From Beroe forskalii (Eukaryota; Ctenophora; Nuda; Beroida; Beroidae), in contig WFMF01000093.1 of the NCBI GenBank assembly GCA_011033025.1, positions 1 to 64,000 on the forward strand: a stretch of DNA of 64,000 nt, written 5' to 3'. Each line of letters begins with the position of its first letter. Position 1 is the stretch's first letter. A program made the position numbers and the translations under genes. Below, one piece after another: positions 46,901-57,745 of the stretch. Below the pieces are notes generated by a model that saw nothing but the letters and a program-made list of their open reading frames with translations, was not told the DNA's origin and ran no database searches.

Positions 46901-49597
46901 CAGTCGGGGTTACATGGAGCACAGACACCAGTCTGATTTTATACGTATAACTGACACCAGTCTGACGTTAGATGAATCAATGACGCTAGACACAACACTG
47001 ACACCAGTCTGACTTATCACTATCATTGACACCCGTCCTACATATCACCTTGTAAAACCTTGTATCACTGACACCAGTCTGACGCATTATTGAAACCAAT
47101 TTGGAGTATCACTGACACCAGTCTGATCTTTCTTGACACGTTTCTGACGGATTGCTGACACCAGTCTGGCGTATCACTGACACCATTCTTATTTATCACT
47201 AACACCATTCTTACAGATCATTGACACCAATATGACATATCACTGATTCCAGTCGGATGTATCATCGAAATCAGACACATCACTGCCACCAGTTTGAAGT
47301 TAGACGTATCACTGAAACCAGTCTAAAATAAGACGTGTCAATGATACCAGTCTTAAGTTAGACGTATCACCGACACCAATGTGACGTATCTTTGATACCA
47401 GTCCGGAGTATCACTGACACCGGTGACCGGTCTGATGTATCGCTGACACAAGACCGGAGTATCACTGACACTGGTCTGATGTATCGCTGACACCAGTCTG
47501 GAGTATCACTGACACCGGTCTGATGTATCACTGACACCAGTCTGGAGTATCACTGACACCGGTCTGATGTATCGCTGACACCAGTCTGGAGTATCACTGA
47601 CACCGGTCTGATGTATCGCTGACACCAGTCCGGAGTATCACTGACACCGGTCTGATGTATCGCTGACACAAGTCCGGAGTATCACTGACATCGGTCTGAT
47701 GTATCGCTGACACCAGTCTGGAGTATCACTGACACCGGTCTCGATGTATCGCTGTTTCAGTCTGGAGTATCGCGACACAAGTCCGGAGTATCACTTACCG
47801 TCCGGTATCACTTATCGCTGACACAAGTCAGTATCACTGACACCGGTCTGATGTATCGCTGACACCAGTCTGGAGTATCACTGACACAGGTCTGATGTAT
47901 CGCTGACACCAGTCCGGAATATCACTGACACCGGTCTGATGTATCGCTGACACATGTCTGGAGTATCACTGACACTGGTCTGATGTATCGCTGACACCAG
48001 TCTGGAGTATCACTGACATCGGTCTGATGTATCGCTGACACCAGTCTGGGTATCACTGACTGGTCTGATATCGCTGACACCAGTCTGGTATCCTCCACAC
48101 ACCGGTCTGATGTATCGCTGACACAAGTCCGGAGTATCACTGACACAAGTCAGACGTATCACTGTCTCCAGTATGACACATTGCTGACACCAGTCTGACG
48201 TATCACTGACTAGGAAACTGCTGGTAACTGGTTAACCAAACCGTAACAGAAATAGTGGTTGACTGGACTTTTTTGCCAACTGTAACCGAAACCGTATCCG
48301 AATGTTTTTAAATGACTGATTACTTGATTAGGACAAACGGAAGGTTAACCGAACCCTAACCGAAAAACGGTTTAACTGGCCCTTTTGTCAAACCCAACCG
48401 TCTAACCGTCACCAGATTTATTGAAAAAGGTAACCGGTCATTTGCCATCAATGACACATTCTGACGTTAGACGTATCAGTGTCCAGTGATATCAATTACC
48501 AGTTTGAACTTTGACGTATCACTGAAGCCAGGTTGAAATTTCACTGATGTGTCGTTGTCGGTGGATCATATGATTCGGGCTACAAACAGGAACTGGTCGA
48601 TTCAAGCCGAATCAAGCCGAACAAGCGGAACAAACCACCCAGAACCACCCAAAAACTTCCCCAGATGTAGCCGAAATGATCCGAAACGAGCCGAAACAAG
48701 CGAATCAACCCGAGCCAACCCCAACCCTAACCATAACCTGGGTTGATTCGGGTTGATTCGCTTACAGTTTTGGATTTTTTCGTTTGTTTCGGATTGATTT
48801 GCATGTTTCGGTTTGTTTCGGCCTCGGGGAGGTTTTTGGATTGGTGCAGGGTGGTTTCTGATTGTTACGGCTTGATTTGGATAGTTCCTACTTGTAGTAT
48901 CGACGATGATTCTGTATAGAGGTCCTAGAGAGGTCATGGTCCTCTGTGATGGAAAGATAAAGAAAGAGTATTATTTATTCAGAATGCCGTGGCAATCACT
49001 TATAATATAGCCCATCCAACGGAAGAACGGAGTAATGAGCTCTGTACTAACAGACAGTTACCAAGCATTCACGGAATCAAGCATTATTTTGTTTCCACTT
49101 TCATTTTTACTTGCATTTCCACTTTTCGCCTGTCGATGTTCTTCCACTATATAAGTATATAGGCCATATCATGAGGAGTTAATTTACGAAGGAAAATAGG
49201 CTACAGTAAGATACCATGGCTATAGTCATATATGATATTAATTGTTGGATTGCATATTTAACTATGGAATTATAATTGATGAACTCATCCAAAGCTATAC
49301 ACCTTAAGAGTTGGAAGCAAAAAATGTCCAATTTTGTCCAAAGTTAACCTCATTTTTGAGAATTGGACAAAAAACCATTGGACAAAATTGGACAAAATTG
49401 GACAAAATTGGACTTGGCCCCGCCCCTAATTAATCAGTTAATTAATCAGTTAATCAGTTAATTAATGAGTTAATTGTGTTCCCCAGGAGAAGAATTTCTT
49501 CCGGAGAGTGAACGCTAAGCTGTCCCAGCCGAACATCTTTATCCTGAATAACAGATGGGACTGTAGTGCTGGCGAGGATGTCCTACATAAGGAGGAG
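31973..49597 (+). CDS. MFN: mitofusin copy 2, exons 1-7, giant intron 6
   Basis: Exons: 31973-32082, 32366-32445, 32805-32917, 34032-34211, 34703-34824, 35120-35228, 49487-49597. All phases join into one frame starting [20 protein letters not shown] and reaching HKEE. GTPase motifs are intact: GRTSNGKST (G1), DSPG (G3), NNRWD region (G4). The exon 6 donor is GT here, unlike copy 1. Intron 6 is about 14.3 kb because its 12-bp repeat was interrupted at 36031 by about 13.4 kb of foreign sequence, and the repeat resumes at 49434. Exon 7 ends at a GC-type donor followed by about 13 tandem copies of the same junction. Exon 8 was not found downstream, where a minus-strand gene begins, so the copy is truncated or rearranged. 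ATG 31973 is the first in frame; an acceptor-like AG just upstream (31954) suggests a 5' intron. Confidence 0.85.
33146..33672. mobile_element. 527-bp MITE in mitofusin copy 2 intron 3
   Basis: Ends CCTTATTACATGAAATTAAG and its complement are inverted. Copy 1 lacks it: the flanks GGAGGTTGAGTT and ATTCAATAATTACATG are contiguous at 21577-21602. The interior has repeated TTAACCTTAATT phrases and TTAAGTGC(T/C)CGTAAAT in both orientations. No protein is encoded. Confidence 0.85.
34212..34570. repeat. 33-bp minisatellite in mitofusin intron 4 (copy 2)
   Basis: The same unit family as copy 1 intron 4 but fewer (about 11) and more diverged units, again starting at the donor. The intron's 3' end repeats AACGCTCAG, the last nine bases of exon 4. 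Confidence 0.88.
35440..36030. repeat. 12-bp repeat (GTTAATTAATCA), about 48 copies
   Basis: Highly uniform 12-bp units; the last five read GTTAATTTATCA. The repeat is cut at 36030 by the 3' tail of a LINE and resumes for three units at 49434-49470 just before exon 7. Confidence 0.97.
36031..37664 (-). mobile_element. 5'-truncated non-LTR retrotransposon (CR1/L2-type reverse transcriptase)
   Basis: On the minus strand the frame 37241-36354 encodes reverse transcriptase with [29 protein letters not shown] and KINPSKTE; further upstream come [12 protein letters not shown] and [13 protein letters not shown]. The minus-strand 3' end is a TTTA microsatellite (36031-36049), as usual for CR1/L2 elements. 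The reading frame has an in-frame stop (AE*QSGYR) and frameshifts near 37240 and 37530, so the element is dead. The 5' truncation at about 37664 abuts the CCCGCCCTGGCCAGGGCGG repeat, and the 3' end sits inside the 12-bp array of mitofusin intron 6. Confidence 0.9.
38360..42400. repeat. 4-kb minisatellite (CCTCCACTAGGCTCCACTCAG)
   Basis: The basic unit is about 20-27 bp of the form AGCCTCCACTAGGCTCCACT. Longer blocks recur, for instance ACACATCGTTCATTAGACTC at 40269, 41312 and 42101, and AGGCTTCATTCAGTCTCCAC at several sites, so a higher-order structure exists. Near 38365-38640 the unit appears in both orientations (GTGGAGGCTAA). Frames rich in S, T and P or in W, E and G are products of the repeat. 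Confidence 0.95.
42930..43072. mobile_element. foldback MITE with about 63-bp arms
   Basis: The arms 42932-42994 and 43015-43072 are inverted: CCGTTGGACGGTTGGTCTAG, TAACCCCCCGC and GTTTGGATGTGA. A corrupted relative lies at 46680-46812, where the same phrases are recognisable with many small changes. Confidence 0.85.
43100..43345. repeat. 15-bp minisatellite (CGGACCCCCGTTATT)
   Basis: About 16 units with minor changes. As the unit is 15 bp the frame stays open on both strands (minus-strand NGGPN repeats); no start context or flanking domain suggests a gene. Confidence 0.95.
43342..43600. repeat. direct duplication of about 110 bp
   Basis: The segment starting TAGTCGTATTTAAACTCATT at 43342 recurs at 43486, both running through AATCAAGTCGAAAATCCCGT to TCTACAAAACGTCCG. 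Bases differ at a few positions. Confidence 0.85.
43900..45940. mobile_element. large imperfect foldback, about 470-bp arms
   Basis: The arm 44005-44480 is inverted at 45475-45935: shared phrases include ATCGATTTTCACCGTACCTT, TATCTCGATGAAAAATCGAG and CATCTTAGATCAACAAAACC. The part between contains a further related segment (44600-44760) and the right end of the 37.7-44.6 kb composite. TGACGTCA occurs repeatedly. No protein is encoded. Confidence 0.75.
45941..46900. other. error-like stretch, inflated homopolymers
   Basis: G-, A- and T-runs are unusually long and frequent (for example AAAAAAAAGGGGGGGGG near 46230). Known repeats appear corrupted by small indels, such as the MITE relative at 46680-46812. 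This looks like uncorrected long-read sequence rather than biology. Confidence 0.55.
46901..48215. repeat. 22-bp minisatellite organised in 44-bp dimers
   Basis: Alternating CTGACACCAGTCTGGAGTAT and CTGACACCGGTCTGATGTAT, each plus two bases, are clean from about 47380 to 48130 and degenerate outside. Confidence 0.93.
48216..48900. repeat. degenerate repeats and a foldback at 48582-48898
   Basis: 48220-48430 has repeated AACCGTAACAGAAA-like phrases. From 48582 to 48722 and 48738 to 48898 two arms are imperfect inverted copies (AATCAAGCCGAA, AACCACCC, CGAATCAACCCGA against TCGGGTTGATTCG, GGTGGTTTCTG). No gene. Confidence 0.65.
48901..49433. other. AT-rich spacer with TTGGACAAAA repeats
   Basis: The distal end of the insertion in mitofusin intron 6. 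ATTGGACAAA recurs near 49320-49410. At about 49434 the 12-bp mitofusin repeat resumes, marking the far edge of the inserted block. Confidence 0.6.
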
Positions 49598-50020
49598 GCG
49601 AGTATTTTATTACTTTACATAAGGAGGAGGCGAGTATTTTATTACTGTACATAAGGAGGAGGCGAGTAGTTTATTACTTTACATAAGGAGGAGGCGAGTA
49701 TTTTATTACTTTACACAAGGAGGAGGCGAGTAGTTTATTACTTTACATAAGGAGGAGGCGAGTATTTTATTACTTTACATAAGGAGGAGGCGAGTAGTTT
49801 ATTACTTTACATAAGGAGGAGGCGAGTATTTAATTACTTTACATAAGGAGGAGGCGAGTATTATATTACTGTACATGAGGAGGAGGCGAGTAGTTTATTA
49901 CTGTACATAAGGAGGAGGCGAGTATTTTATTACTTTACATAAGGAGGAGGCGAGTAGTTTATTACTTTACATAAGGAGGAGGCGAGTATTTTATTACTGT
50001 ACATAGGAGGCGAGTATTGA
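49580..50020. repeat. 32-bp array of exon-end plus GC donor, about 13 copies
   Basis: The unit is TACATAAGGAGGAGGCGAGT plus ATTTTATTACTT. The first copy is the real end of exon 7 (HKEE) with its GCGAGT donor; the others repeat the junction exactly, with T/G or A/T changes only in the intronic half. Copy 1 has only four junctions. Confidence 0.95.
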
Positions 50021-50222
50021 TTTTTGAAAATTTTATTTTTAGATGTGTTTAATCTAAAAAATAGAATGTTTAAAATTTTTTACAAGTAGGTATGTTTTAT
50101 GCAACATAGAAAAATTTCAGGAGTCAAGTTAGAACACATTTTGTACAGATGTGAATCCAAGGTTCGGGGTGGGGCTGCTATGTGTAACCAATTAGTTTAG
50201 AGTGTACATGTTATCATAACAT

Positions 50223-50640
50223 ACGGCGAATATTTTATTAACACGGCGAAAATATTTTCTAAGGCGAATATTTCCGAACACGGCGAAATATTCTCTAAGA
50301 ATAAATATGTAACCCAGTAGGCGAATACTTTCCAAACACGGCGAATTATTCTCTAAGAATGAATGTGTTACCCAGTAGGCGAATATTTTCCTAACACGGC
50401 GAAATAGAGTCTACGAAGATTGTTTATAAAACAGGCGAATAATTGCTTAGCATTGCGTGTGTTTACAAACATGCGACCACTTTGGCGAATATAATGCTAG
50501 TGTGGCGAATATTACCCATCACTTTACACGCATTCTTAGAAAGTTAACGCATAGGGTGTGGCCTGTGGCGAATATCATCTTAACAATGCGATCATTTTTA
50601 TAGTGTGGCGAATTCAATACCTAGTGTGGCGTTGTTCTAA
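50223..50640. repeat. diverged repeat around GGCGAATA
   Basis: GGCGAATA or GGCGAAATA occurs more than ten times at 20-60 bp spacing, with AACACGGCGAA and CTCTAAGAAT as companion phrases. An old, decayed minisatellite. Confidence 0.75.
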
Positions 50641-50879
50641 TCTGGCAGGGGGCTTTTGAAGTTAACTGATGAACGCTCAGAGCAGGTAAATAACTTGATT
50701 TAAACGACAGCAGTTCGCATTGCTGAGCAACTATATAACTATCGCGTATTCTACCGTCAGTATGGTCGGTAATATTTCAAGTTCCTTGATAAGTGCTTCA
50801 CGTTCAGCAATATCAAAGTTCAAAATCTAAATATTATCTTGGCCTTATTTCACAATATTTACTCCTACACTCACTGATT

Positions 50880-52618
50880 TCAGGATTCTAAGAATATATC
50901 CTGTTTTTTGAGATCTATAAGGGCCTTGTTGGCTTGTGAGTGTTGCAGTGGGGCCGCGTAAACCTGAACACAGGTAGCAGAGTGAGGAGAGTATCAAATT
51001 AATGATGCTGGATATACTGATGTATTCATTGATGCTGGTTCAAAATTCAATTGTGAATTGACTAATTGAGATCGTACAAGTATGCACAATTTTGCTTAAC
51101 ATTATTTTCTGAAATGTGAAAAGATAATTGCACAATAATTGTGAAACTATAGAGAGAGGTTGTGAAATCATAGCACTAAACTTACTTTCATCATGTCTTT
51201 GAGGGACATGATGTAGCGGTACTCGTGATCCAATATCTGTTGCAGGACTTTGTGCCGGTCTGTAACCATGTACGAGAGATGGGAGTTAACAGCTGCACCA
51301 CCGCCCACAACTTCTGAAGAGAGATGGGAGTCATAAATATTGAATATATTTGTGCATTATCTCAGTATTACTTGGGGGATCACGAAATCGACATAGCATT
51401 TGACCAATCAGCGTGCGAGTTTTGGGGGAGATTTCAGTCAGCTGATGCATAGATCATATTGGTCAAACGGACAAGTGGCTAGGCATAGGTCCGTTATCAA
51501 GCTTCTAGTTATTGGCTGACAGTTGACACCCTGTTCCGCTGTTTATGAGATGGAGAGTCGCCGAGGAGCGATCAGTGGACTGCTACTTTGCACTGGTATT
51601 CTACCATCAATACAATATGAATGTGAAAATTATTAACTTATGCTGCTATACATTGATCAAACATGGGTATTGGATGATATAGGCCTCATGGAAATATATA
51701 GCACGCTATTCCCTTGAGTTAATCACTATCCCAATTTCTCGAAAGAGAGAGATGAGGACTCTTCCAGTACCAACAAAAAGTATCTACAAGCGAGCTCAAC
51801 ATTCACAAAATCTCGATTACAATATACAGCATGCAAAATTAAAGCACTGCGTACTTGTCTTGCAGTGTTTGGTTGTCAGATCTCCTCCCCCACTCCTTTT
51901 CCCACTCGAATCTCCTCCCCCACTCCTTTTCCCACTCGAATCTCCTCCCCCACTCCTTTTCCCACTCGGGTCTCCCCCACTCCTTTTCCTACCCTGCTGA
52001 ACCCTCACTATCCCCGACCGAATAAAGCGTCTGGAGTGCTCGGAGAGCCTCTTAGCTCCGTGTTTCGTTGATGACGTCATCTTCTTGGTGGAGGTCGTCA
52101 CTTTCCGGACACCCTGGCTGGTGGAACGCTTGAGGCGTTTTGAGGAGGACGCAGCGATCCGGTGAGCTTCCTCCAGCACATTGAGTTGGGGGTTTTCACA
52201 CATTGTGTGGGGGAGGGTAGGAGGGGAGTGGGAAGTGGAAGAGGGGCTGGAGAATGGAGAGGGACTAGAGAAGATAGGAGGAGTGGGGTTTGAGAAAGGA
52301 GGAGTGGGGAAGGGAGGGGAGGTGAAACTGGAGATTGGAATGGGGTTGGAGAAGGGAGGGGGAGTGGGGAATGGAGGAGAAGTTGAGCTGGAGAAGGGAG
52401 TGCAGCTGAAGAAGGGAGTAGGGGGAGTAGGGGGAGAGGGAGCAGCGGATAACGTTGAAGAAGAGGCTACTGAAGTAGGAGAAGAAGTGGATGATTGGGT
52501 GGGTATCGGAGACAATGGAGGGCTCTTCAAAGAGTCCAGGAAATGCTTCTCTACTTTAGGGTTGCTCTTGTGACGCGTTAGGTACTTCGTACTTGCGGGC
52601 TCTTTGTAACACTGGTTT
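50880..52618 (-). CDS. RhoGEF (DH domain)-like gene, three exons visible
   Basis: Minus-strand exons: 52618-51993, 51313-51186, 50963-50880; phases agree. Exon 1 is Pro/Ser-rich (PPFPTPP runs) and then basic (SSKRLKRSTSQGVRK, STKHGAKRLSEHSRRFI). Exons 2-3 read TDRHKVLQQILDHEYRYIMS, LKDMMKVYAAPL and LKKQDIF, which fits the first helices of a Dbl-homology domain (IxxxExxYhxxL, then PL and IF). Dbl proteins activate Rho GTPases. In this reading exon 3 meets TGA at 50882-50880 just after DIFLES, whereas a one-base shift would continue ILKS to a GTGAGT donor; a frameshift or base error is likely. The rest of the DH and any PH domain were not found, so this may be a broken gene. Upstream exons beyond 52618 were not identified. 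Confidence 0.55.
51880..51992. repeat. 30-bp repeat directly behind the RhoGEF-like exon 1 donor
   Basis: On the minus strand, starting at the donor GTAGGAAAAGGAGTGGGGGA, three to four units of 30 bp (GAGTGGGAAAAGGAGTGGGG plus GAGGAGATTC) follow. The frame stays open through them, so read-through would add KRSGGGDSSG repeats. Confidence 0.85.
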
Positions 52619-55600
52619 CTGATAAACTGATGTTGCTTGGTGACGTAACTAGTCGCTCAACCAGTGAGGGAGGGGGAAGTGATGCCCTGCATTGCCTACG
52701 ATAGGTTATTTAGATGTTCAGAAGGCATAATAAAGTAATAAAACCTCTCTAACAAAGTCTACAATAAAATTGAATTGTTTAATGTATAGGTAGGTGTATG
52801 TTAGTATTTTATTAAAACTTTAGAAGCTGTTTATATCCATCCCAAGAAAATAAACATGGACTGAGCTCTTCAAAGGTATCTATTATACTAGTTTATAATT
52901 ATGCGTTCAGATATAGATTTTATGCTGCATATTTTGGTTAATATTAGAAAAACTGCTTGGGAGCTTGGGAATGTAAGGCTGCGAGTAGTAGGGATCCACA
53001 ACGAATATAAATACGATTAAACATCTGAAGTTCGCCATGCTAAGTTATGATAATGACGTAACATTGCAGGAACTACTTTTATCTGTGACATTCTAAGACA
53101 GAATTGTGAGAATGTTAGAGTGACAGTGATGACATTGTATAACTTATAATTAACAGTACACTATCATACTTAACATTGCGCTCATTCATACATTGCAAGG
53201 GAATCATTAATTCAAACTGTGATTCATTCATCATTTTATCAGAATTAGGTATCCTACTTAAGTTCTTAAATCTTAATTTAAGATAAAACCAAGACACGGA
53301 GTTGAAGTGTCGAATGGGAGTTTCTCCCAAAACATGCAAACTGCAAAGAAAAACAAACAAAAAGCAAACAAGACATACATGATACTTGTATAAGCCTATA
53401 AGACCTATATGCTGATTCTCAAGTAACAGAACTACAGAGCCTTTCACTGCTTCTAACATGGAAAGTACCTGCTATATCTCAATATGCACGGCTTGTAACG
53501 AATATTAACCACATTGTAACCAGTGAGAGATCGTCTTACTTTCTTAGATCCTACACAATACAAATGAACAACTAAAACCTTGCTAAAGATCTAAGAATAC
53601 TTAGATATTATCATCTTACGACAAACTTAGATGTTACATGGTAAAGATAGTATCTAAGCATAATGTACCAGCCTTCAAGATATCAAAAAACAAATCTAAG
53701 CTTTATTGAAGCAATAATGCAACTTAAATACTTAAACATTGCTAAAGATATATGAAGATATGACAGTGAATTTATTCCTGTATAACCACAAGTAAATAAT
53801 AAACTTTTTCTCGAAAATAGAAGAAAGTAGAACTACGTATAGTATCTAATATGGAAAGTACACAGCTTAAAAACTATCTACCCATAAAGTATAATAGTAA
53901 AACTATGATCGAAGCTAAAACTAGCACAGTAAAGTACAGCTATAGAAGAGGAATGAGGAACAATTAAACCGATCTTGCTGCTCTCTGGATCATATTGTGG
54001 GTATAACTCACAAATTAGTAATTAGTACATTCTACAGGCTGAGATACCGCATTCCTTGTACTGGTGATGGAGCATAGTAATATCATGCGCTATTATAGTA
54101 TCAGCGCCCAGCATCATGCCAGTCTTGCGTGTTGATTGGTTAAAACTCCACGTGCTATGGGTAAACTGATATTCCGTCGATGTAGCAAAGCTCGTAAACA
54201 TGCGATGTAGTTCGTAAAACTGTTTGTCATAGGATGCCGTTGTGCAACAAAAAATGCCAATGATTCAATGAGTTCACTATCAACAGTTACCAGACAAGCT
54301 ATGTAATGTGGTGATAGGAATATTTGTTTAATTGAGTGCTGAATTGGCTGACAGCAAAGGAAATTCTATATCATGAGAACAGGTCAGCTTTAAGGATACT
54401 AAAGAAACGCTACAAGAAATGTAGAGAGATCAGGAGAACAAAGCAAAGAGATCAAGGAATCATTCCTTGTACACAACAAATACACATAATTATCACACGT
54501 ATCCCGGAGTTGGCCAATGAGAGAGCAGATGCGAACTCAGAAGCCAATGACAAAGCGGATACGAAGAAACGGTGTAATTCACTGTGATTATTATTGTAGC
54601 TACTGATAATCATAATTCTGTTATATCTACAGAGCTACAAAGAATAATATGGTGTCCAAACTCCAAAGGGCACGCTCTGGTCATTTAATAACTTAATAAG
54701 TATTTAGGGTGCGTTTGAAGTGCATCGGCCGACTGGTCACATGTTACCAATTTCTAATGAGAAACTTTGAAACTTGCCTAGGATTAAACTAGTTATATCA
54801 AACCACACGTATTACGTTTATGTGACGCCTCATCGTTATCGTCAACCCGAAGATCATATTCCACACAAACTGAATACAACGATCAAGAGGAGAATGTGTG
54901 AATAATGCAGCCTCCTCCTTTAGACAATACAGCAGCATGCTCTTAATCAGGAATTTCAGGTTAATTTCAGGTTGCATGCCTGCATAATTTCAAGTTATAT
55001 GTCTGCTTAATTTCAGGTTACATGCCGCGTTATTTGATTTCTCTGCATAGTGTTATTTCAGGTGTTGATCATGGCTTGAACTCGTACTCTCTGAATAAAG
55101 AAGAACTTACACAGGACTTACAAAGAATATGTAGGCCGTTCGATTGGTGTCATCTACGAGCTACTGTAAGCTATGACTTGTGATGAGAATGATGACATTA
55201 AATGCAGATTACACATGGAGTCGAGATTAATAAGCTAGCTCACTATACAGTTTTTGGAATGAGAGGTTAACTTATGTTAAACTACGGCAAAGGGACAAGT
55301 TACCACGAGCCGAACAGCAAACGTCTATTAACGAATTCTTAAACGTTTCTGGCAATGACATTTCAAAAAGGTGAATAACAAACAAGCAAAAAATTAGACG
55401 GAAACAAGAAAATGGCAATTCCTATTTCCTGCCCAACAAAGCAACTCCTACAAAGGACTAAACTCTTATATCACAAAATATTTGAGCTTCAACAGGAATA
55501 TGTTTGAGCTTCAACAGGAACAGGAAGGCTGTTGGCGCGAATACATTGTATGTATACATCATGACTAATAGAATATTGCCGTGAATATCGCACACATCAT

Positions 55601-57389
55601 GGCTTTTTTAAACATACATAATAATGCGATTTATTCAGAAAACCCTAGAACCAAGTGATAAGTGAGACAGAAAGTTTAAGTCATGATAGTGTTAGAAGCC
55701 CTGATAGCTAGATAGTGCTAACATCAGCGTCACAACGTAGCATGGTATACACTGCTACAATCGTACAATGACCAATGTATGAGATCTAACTATACATTTA
55801 CTTCCAAACGATAATAAGATAATACAATCCAATGTCTTATCTATAGAGGTGTATGAGTATACTACAAACATAACAAAATACTGTACATCGATTTTCTAAT
55901 TTAAGGATTGACATAAGAGGCGGAAGAGACTAAACTGTGAATCATCAGCGGTTACCCTACAGTTGTAAGGTCTCCCACTGCCATCTGCGATGTCGGTGTC
56001 CCATCAGCAGGTGACAAAGGGAAACGGAGGGTTTCGGCCCACGTACCCCTCACAGCTTACAACTGCAGGGCTGGAGCCACCAGGACTCCGGATTCCTGAG
56101 CAACACAGTTTAGAGGAAGGGGAGAAAGAAAGAGTTCAGTAGAGGCAAAAGATCAATGAGTGTTAAATACGGGTGAAACATCTTAATGTTACTATCTAAA
56201 ACCTGAAAGTGAAAGTTATTAAAATGAATGGGAGGTTACAGGCATCTGCCTGTCAGCCCCACATTCAGTCCCAGACTAATCATACAGTAAGTTGCTCAAG
56301 GTCAGCAACAAGCTGCACAACTATCCAGTACAGAATGAAAGAACCTCGCGTGCCAATACCTAAACAAATTGATCTAAAATTGTACTGTTATCTAAAATTG
56401 CATATTTCTGAAAAACTAAGCTGTACATAGTACAATACGAAGTGTGCAAAATGGACAATGTACCATACAAAGTCTGTAAAATGGACCATAAAAACTTACA
56501 AACTATGTTCCGGATACTCAGAAAGTCACTTAATATTTCACAAGGTTTCAAGGTACGAATGATAGGTGTACTGAATACTGAAAAGTGCTCACTAATTTAT
56601 TATGGAATGTGGCAATAATATATAAAGAAGTCAATACTTGTAGAATAGACTGGAGATATTATTCAGATCCTATGGGTAATTCCTGTTGATTTGTTGATAC
56701 TATACTGCAATTTCTTACAACTTTACAAGCAAATATTTACTCAAAACAAACGTTTAAAATCGCTACGATGATGAGAAATAAAATAAAACAAAGAAAAAGT
56801 AGGAGTCCCACGCATATCTCTGAGCGATTGTGATTTGTTTGTTTTCGTTAGCATGTCAATTGACTGACAAGTGTCGTGTTCTGACAGGAGGGAAGCAACT
56901 CAACAAGTTTAGCAAGCAATAGAAAAGCTTTCAGATGTCAGTTAGAGGAGAAATAGTGTATCAATTAGAGAAACAGTGTATTAATTAGAGAAATAGTGTA
57001 TCAATTAGAGAAGCAGTGTATTAATTGAGCGAGTTCTGGGTACAATCAGACACAATGAGAATGAGCCAGCGGCAAAGAATGATAGAGAGAAAATTTAAAA
57101 TGCCAAAACAACTGATAAGAACAATAAATTCCAAGTAGCCGATTTCAGATGGTTATTTTCACAACCAAATGCTATGCCAGATGGCCAGGGCCACAGAAAT
57201 AAAGGAACAAAATTCATTGAATTTACAGATCGCTAAAAGCCCTAACACTCTGAATCCGTAACGTAGTCATTAGTGGTTTAAACACACTAAATTGAATAAA
57301 ACATACCACTGTAGCTGAAACACGCCTCAACTCTTTGCTAAACAGGTGCACATTAACTATACTAAAGTATTGAGAATACAATACCTATG
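52619..57389. other. AT-rich gene-poor region
   Basis: No exon with convincing borders was found. A 114-codon minus-strand frame at 53459-53115 is AT-driven and hydrophobic without a recognisable family. A 200-bp GC-richer island at 55920-56105 contains minus-strand frames bounded by CAG sites and could hide an exon, possibly a 3' exon of the RhoGEF-like gene's neighbour; nothing decisive. Short repeats: TTTCAGGTT(A/G)CATG(C)C near 54950-55070 and ATTAGAGAAA(T/C)AGTGTA near 56955-57025. Confidence 0.45.
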
Positions 57390-57745
57390 TACAAACTAAA
57401 CTATCATCGAACATTGCGGCTCTTATCCCAAAACCGAGCATTGCCAGTTTTTCCCATTCCTACAATCATCGAACATTGCCAGTTATTCCCATTCCTACAA
57501 CGACCCAACATTGCGACATTTTCCATTCCCTGCAACCATCGAACATTGCCGACTCTTCTTATCCCCAAAACCATCGAGCATTGTCAGTTTTTCCCATTCC
57601 TACAATTATCATCGAACATTGCCATTTATTCCCATTCCTACAACGACCCAACATTGCGACATTTTTCCATTCCTAAATTCTTACAACCATCTAAAATTAC
57701 CAGCTCTTCCCGTCCCAACAATCATAGAAAAGTGTCGTCCTTTAC
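57390..57745. repeat. minisatellite, inverted relative of 19.6-kb array
   Basis: Units such as CCCATTCCTACAATCATCGA plus ACATTGCCAGTT recur about eight times. They are the reverse complement of the units at 19580-19915. Confidence 0.8.

Noticed and set aside
47380-48146. Possible repeat protein in the 22-bp array
   Set aside because: Frames follow the unit; short, with no start context.
48700-48740. AACCCTAACC telomere-like string
   Set aside because: A single short run at the centre of a foldback repeat.
53115-53459. 114-codon minus-strand gene
   Set aside because: AT-driven hydrophobic composition, no family, no splice context.
54336-54587. 83-codon plus-strand frame with Lys/Arg-rich start
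   Set aside because: No family or splice borders, AT-rich setting; could be a relic, not supported.
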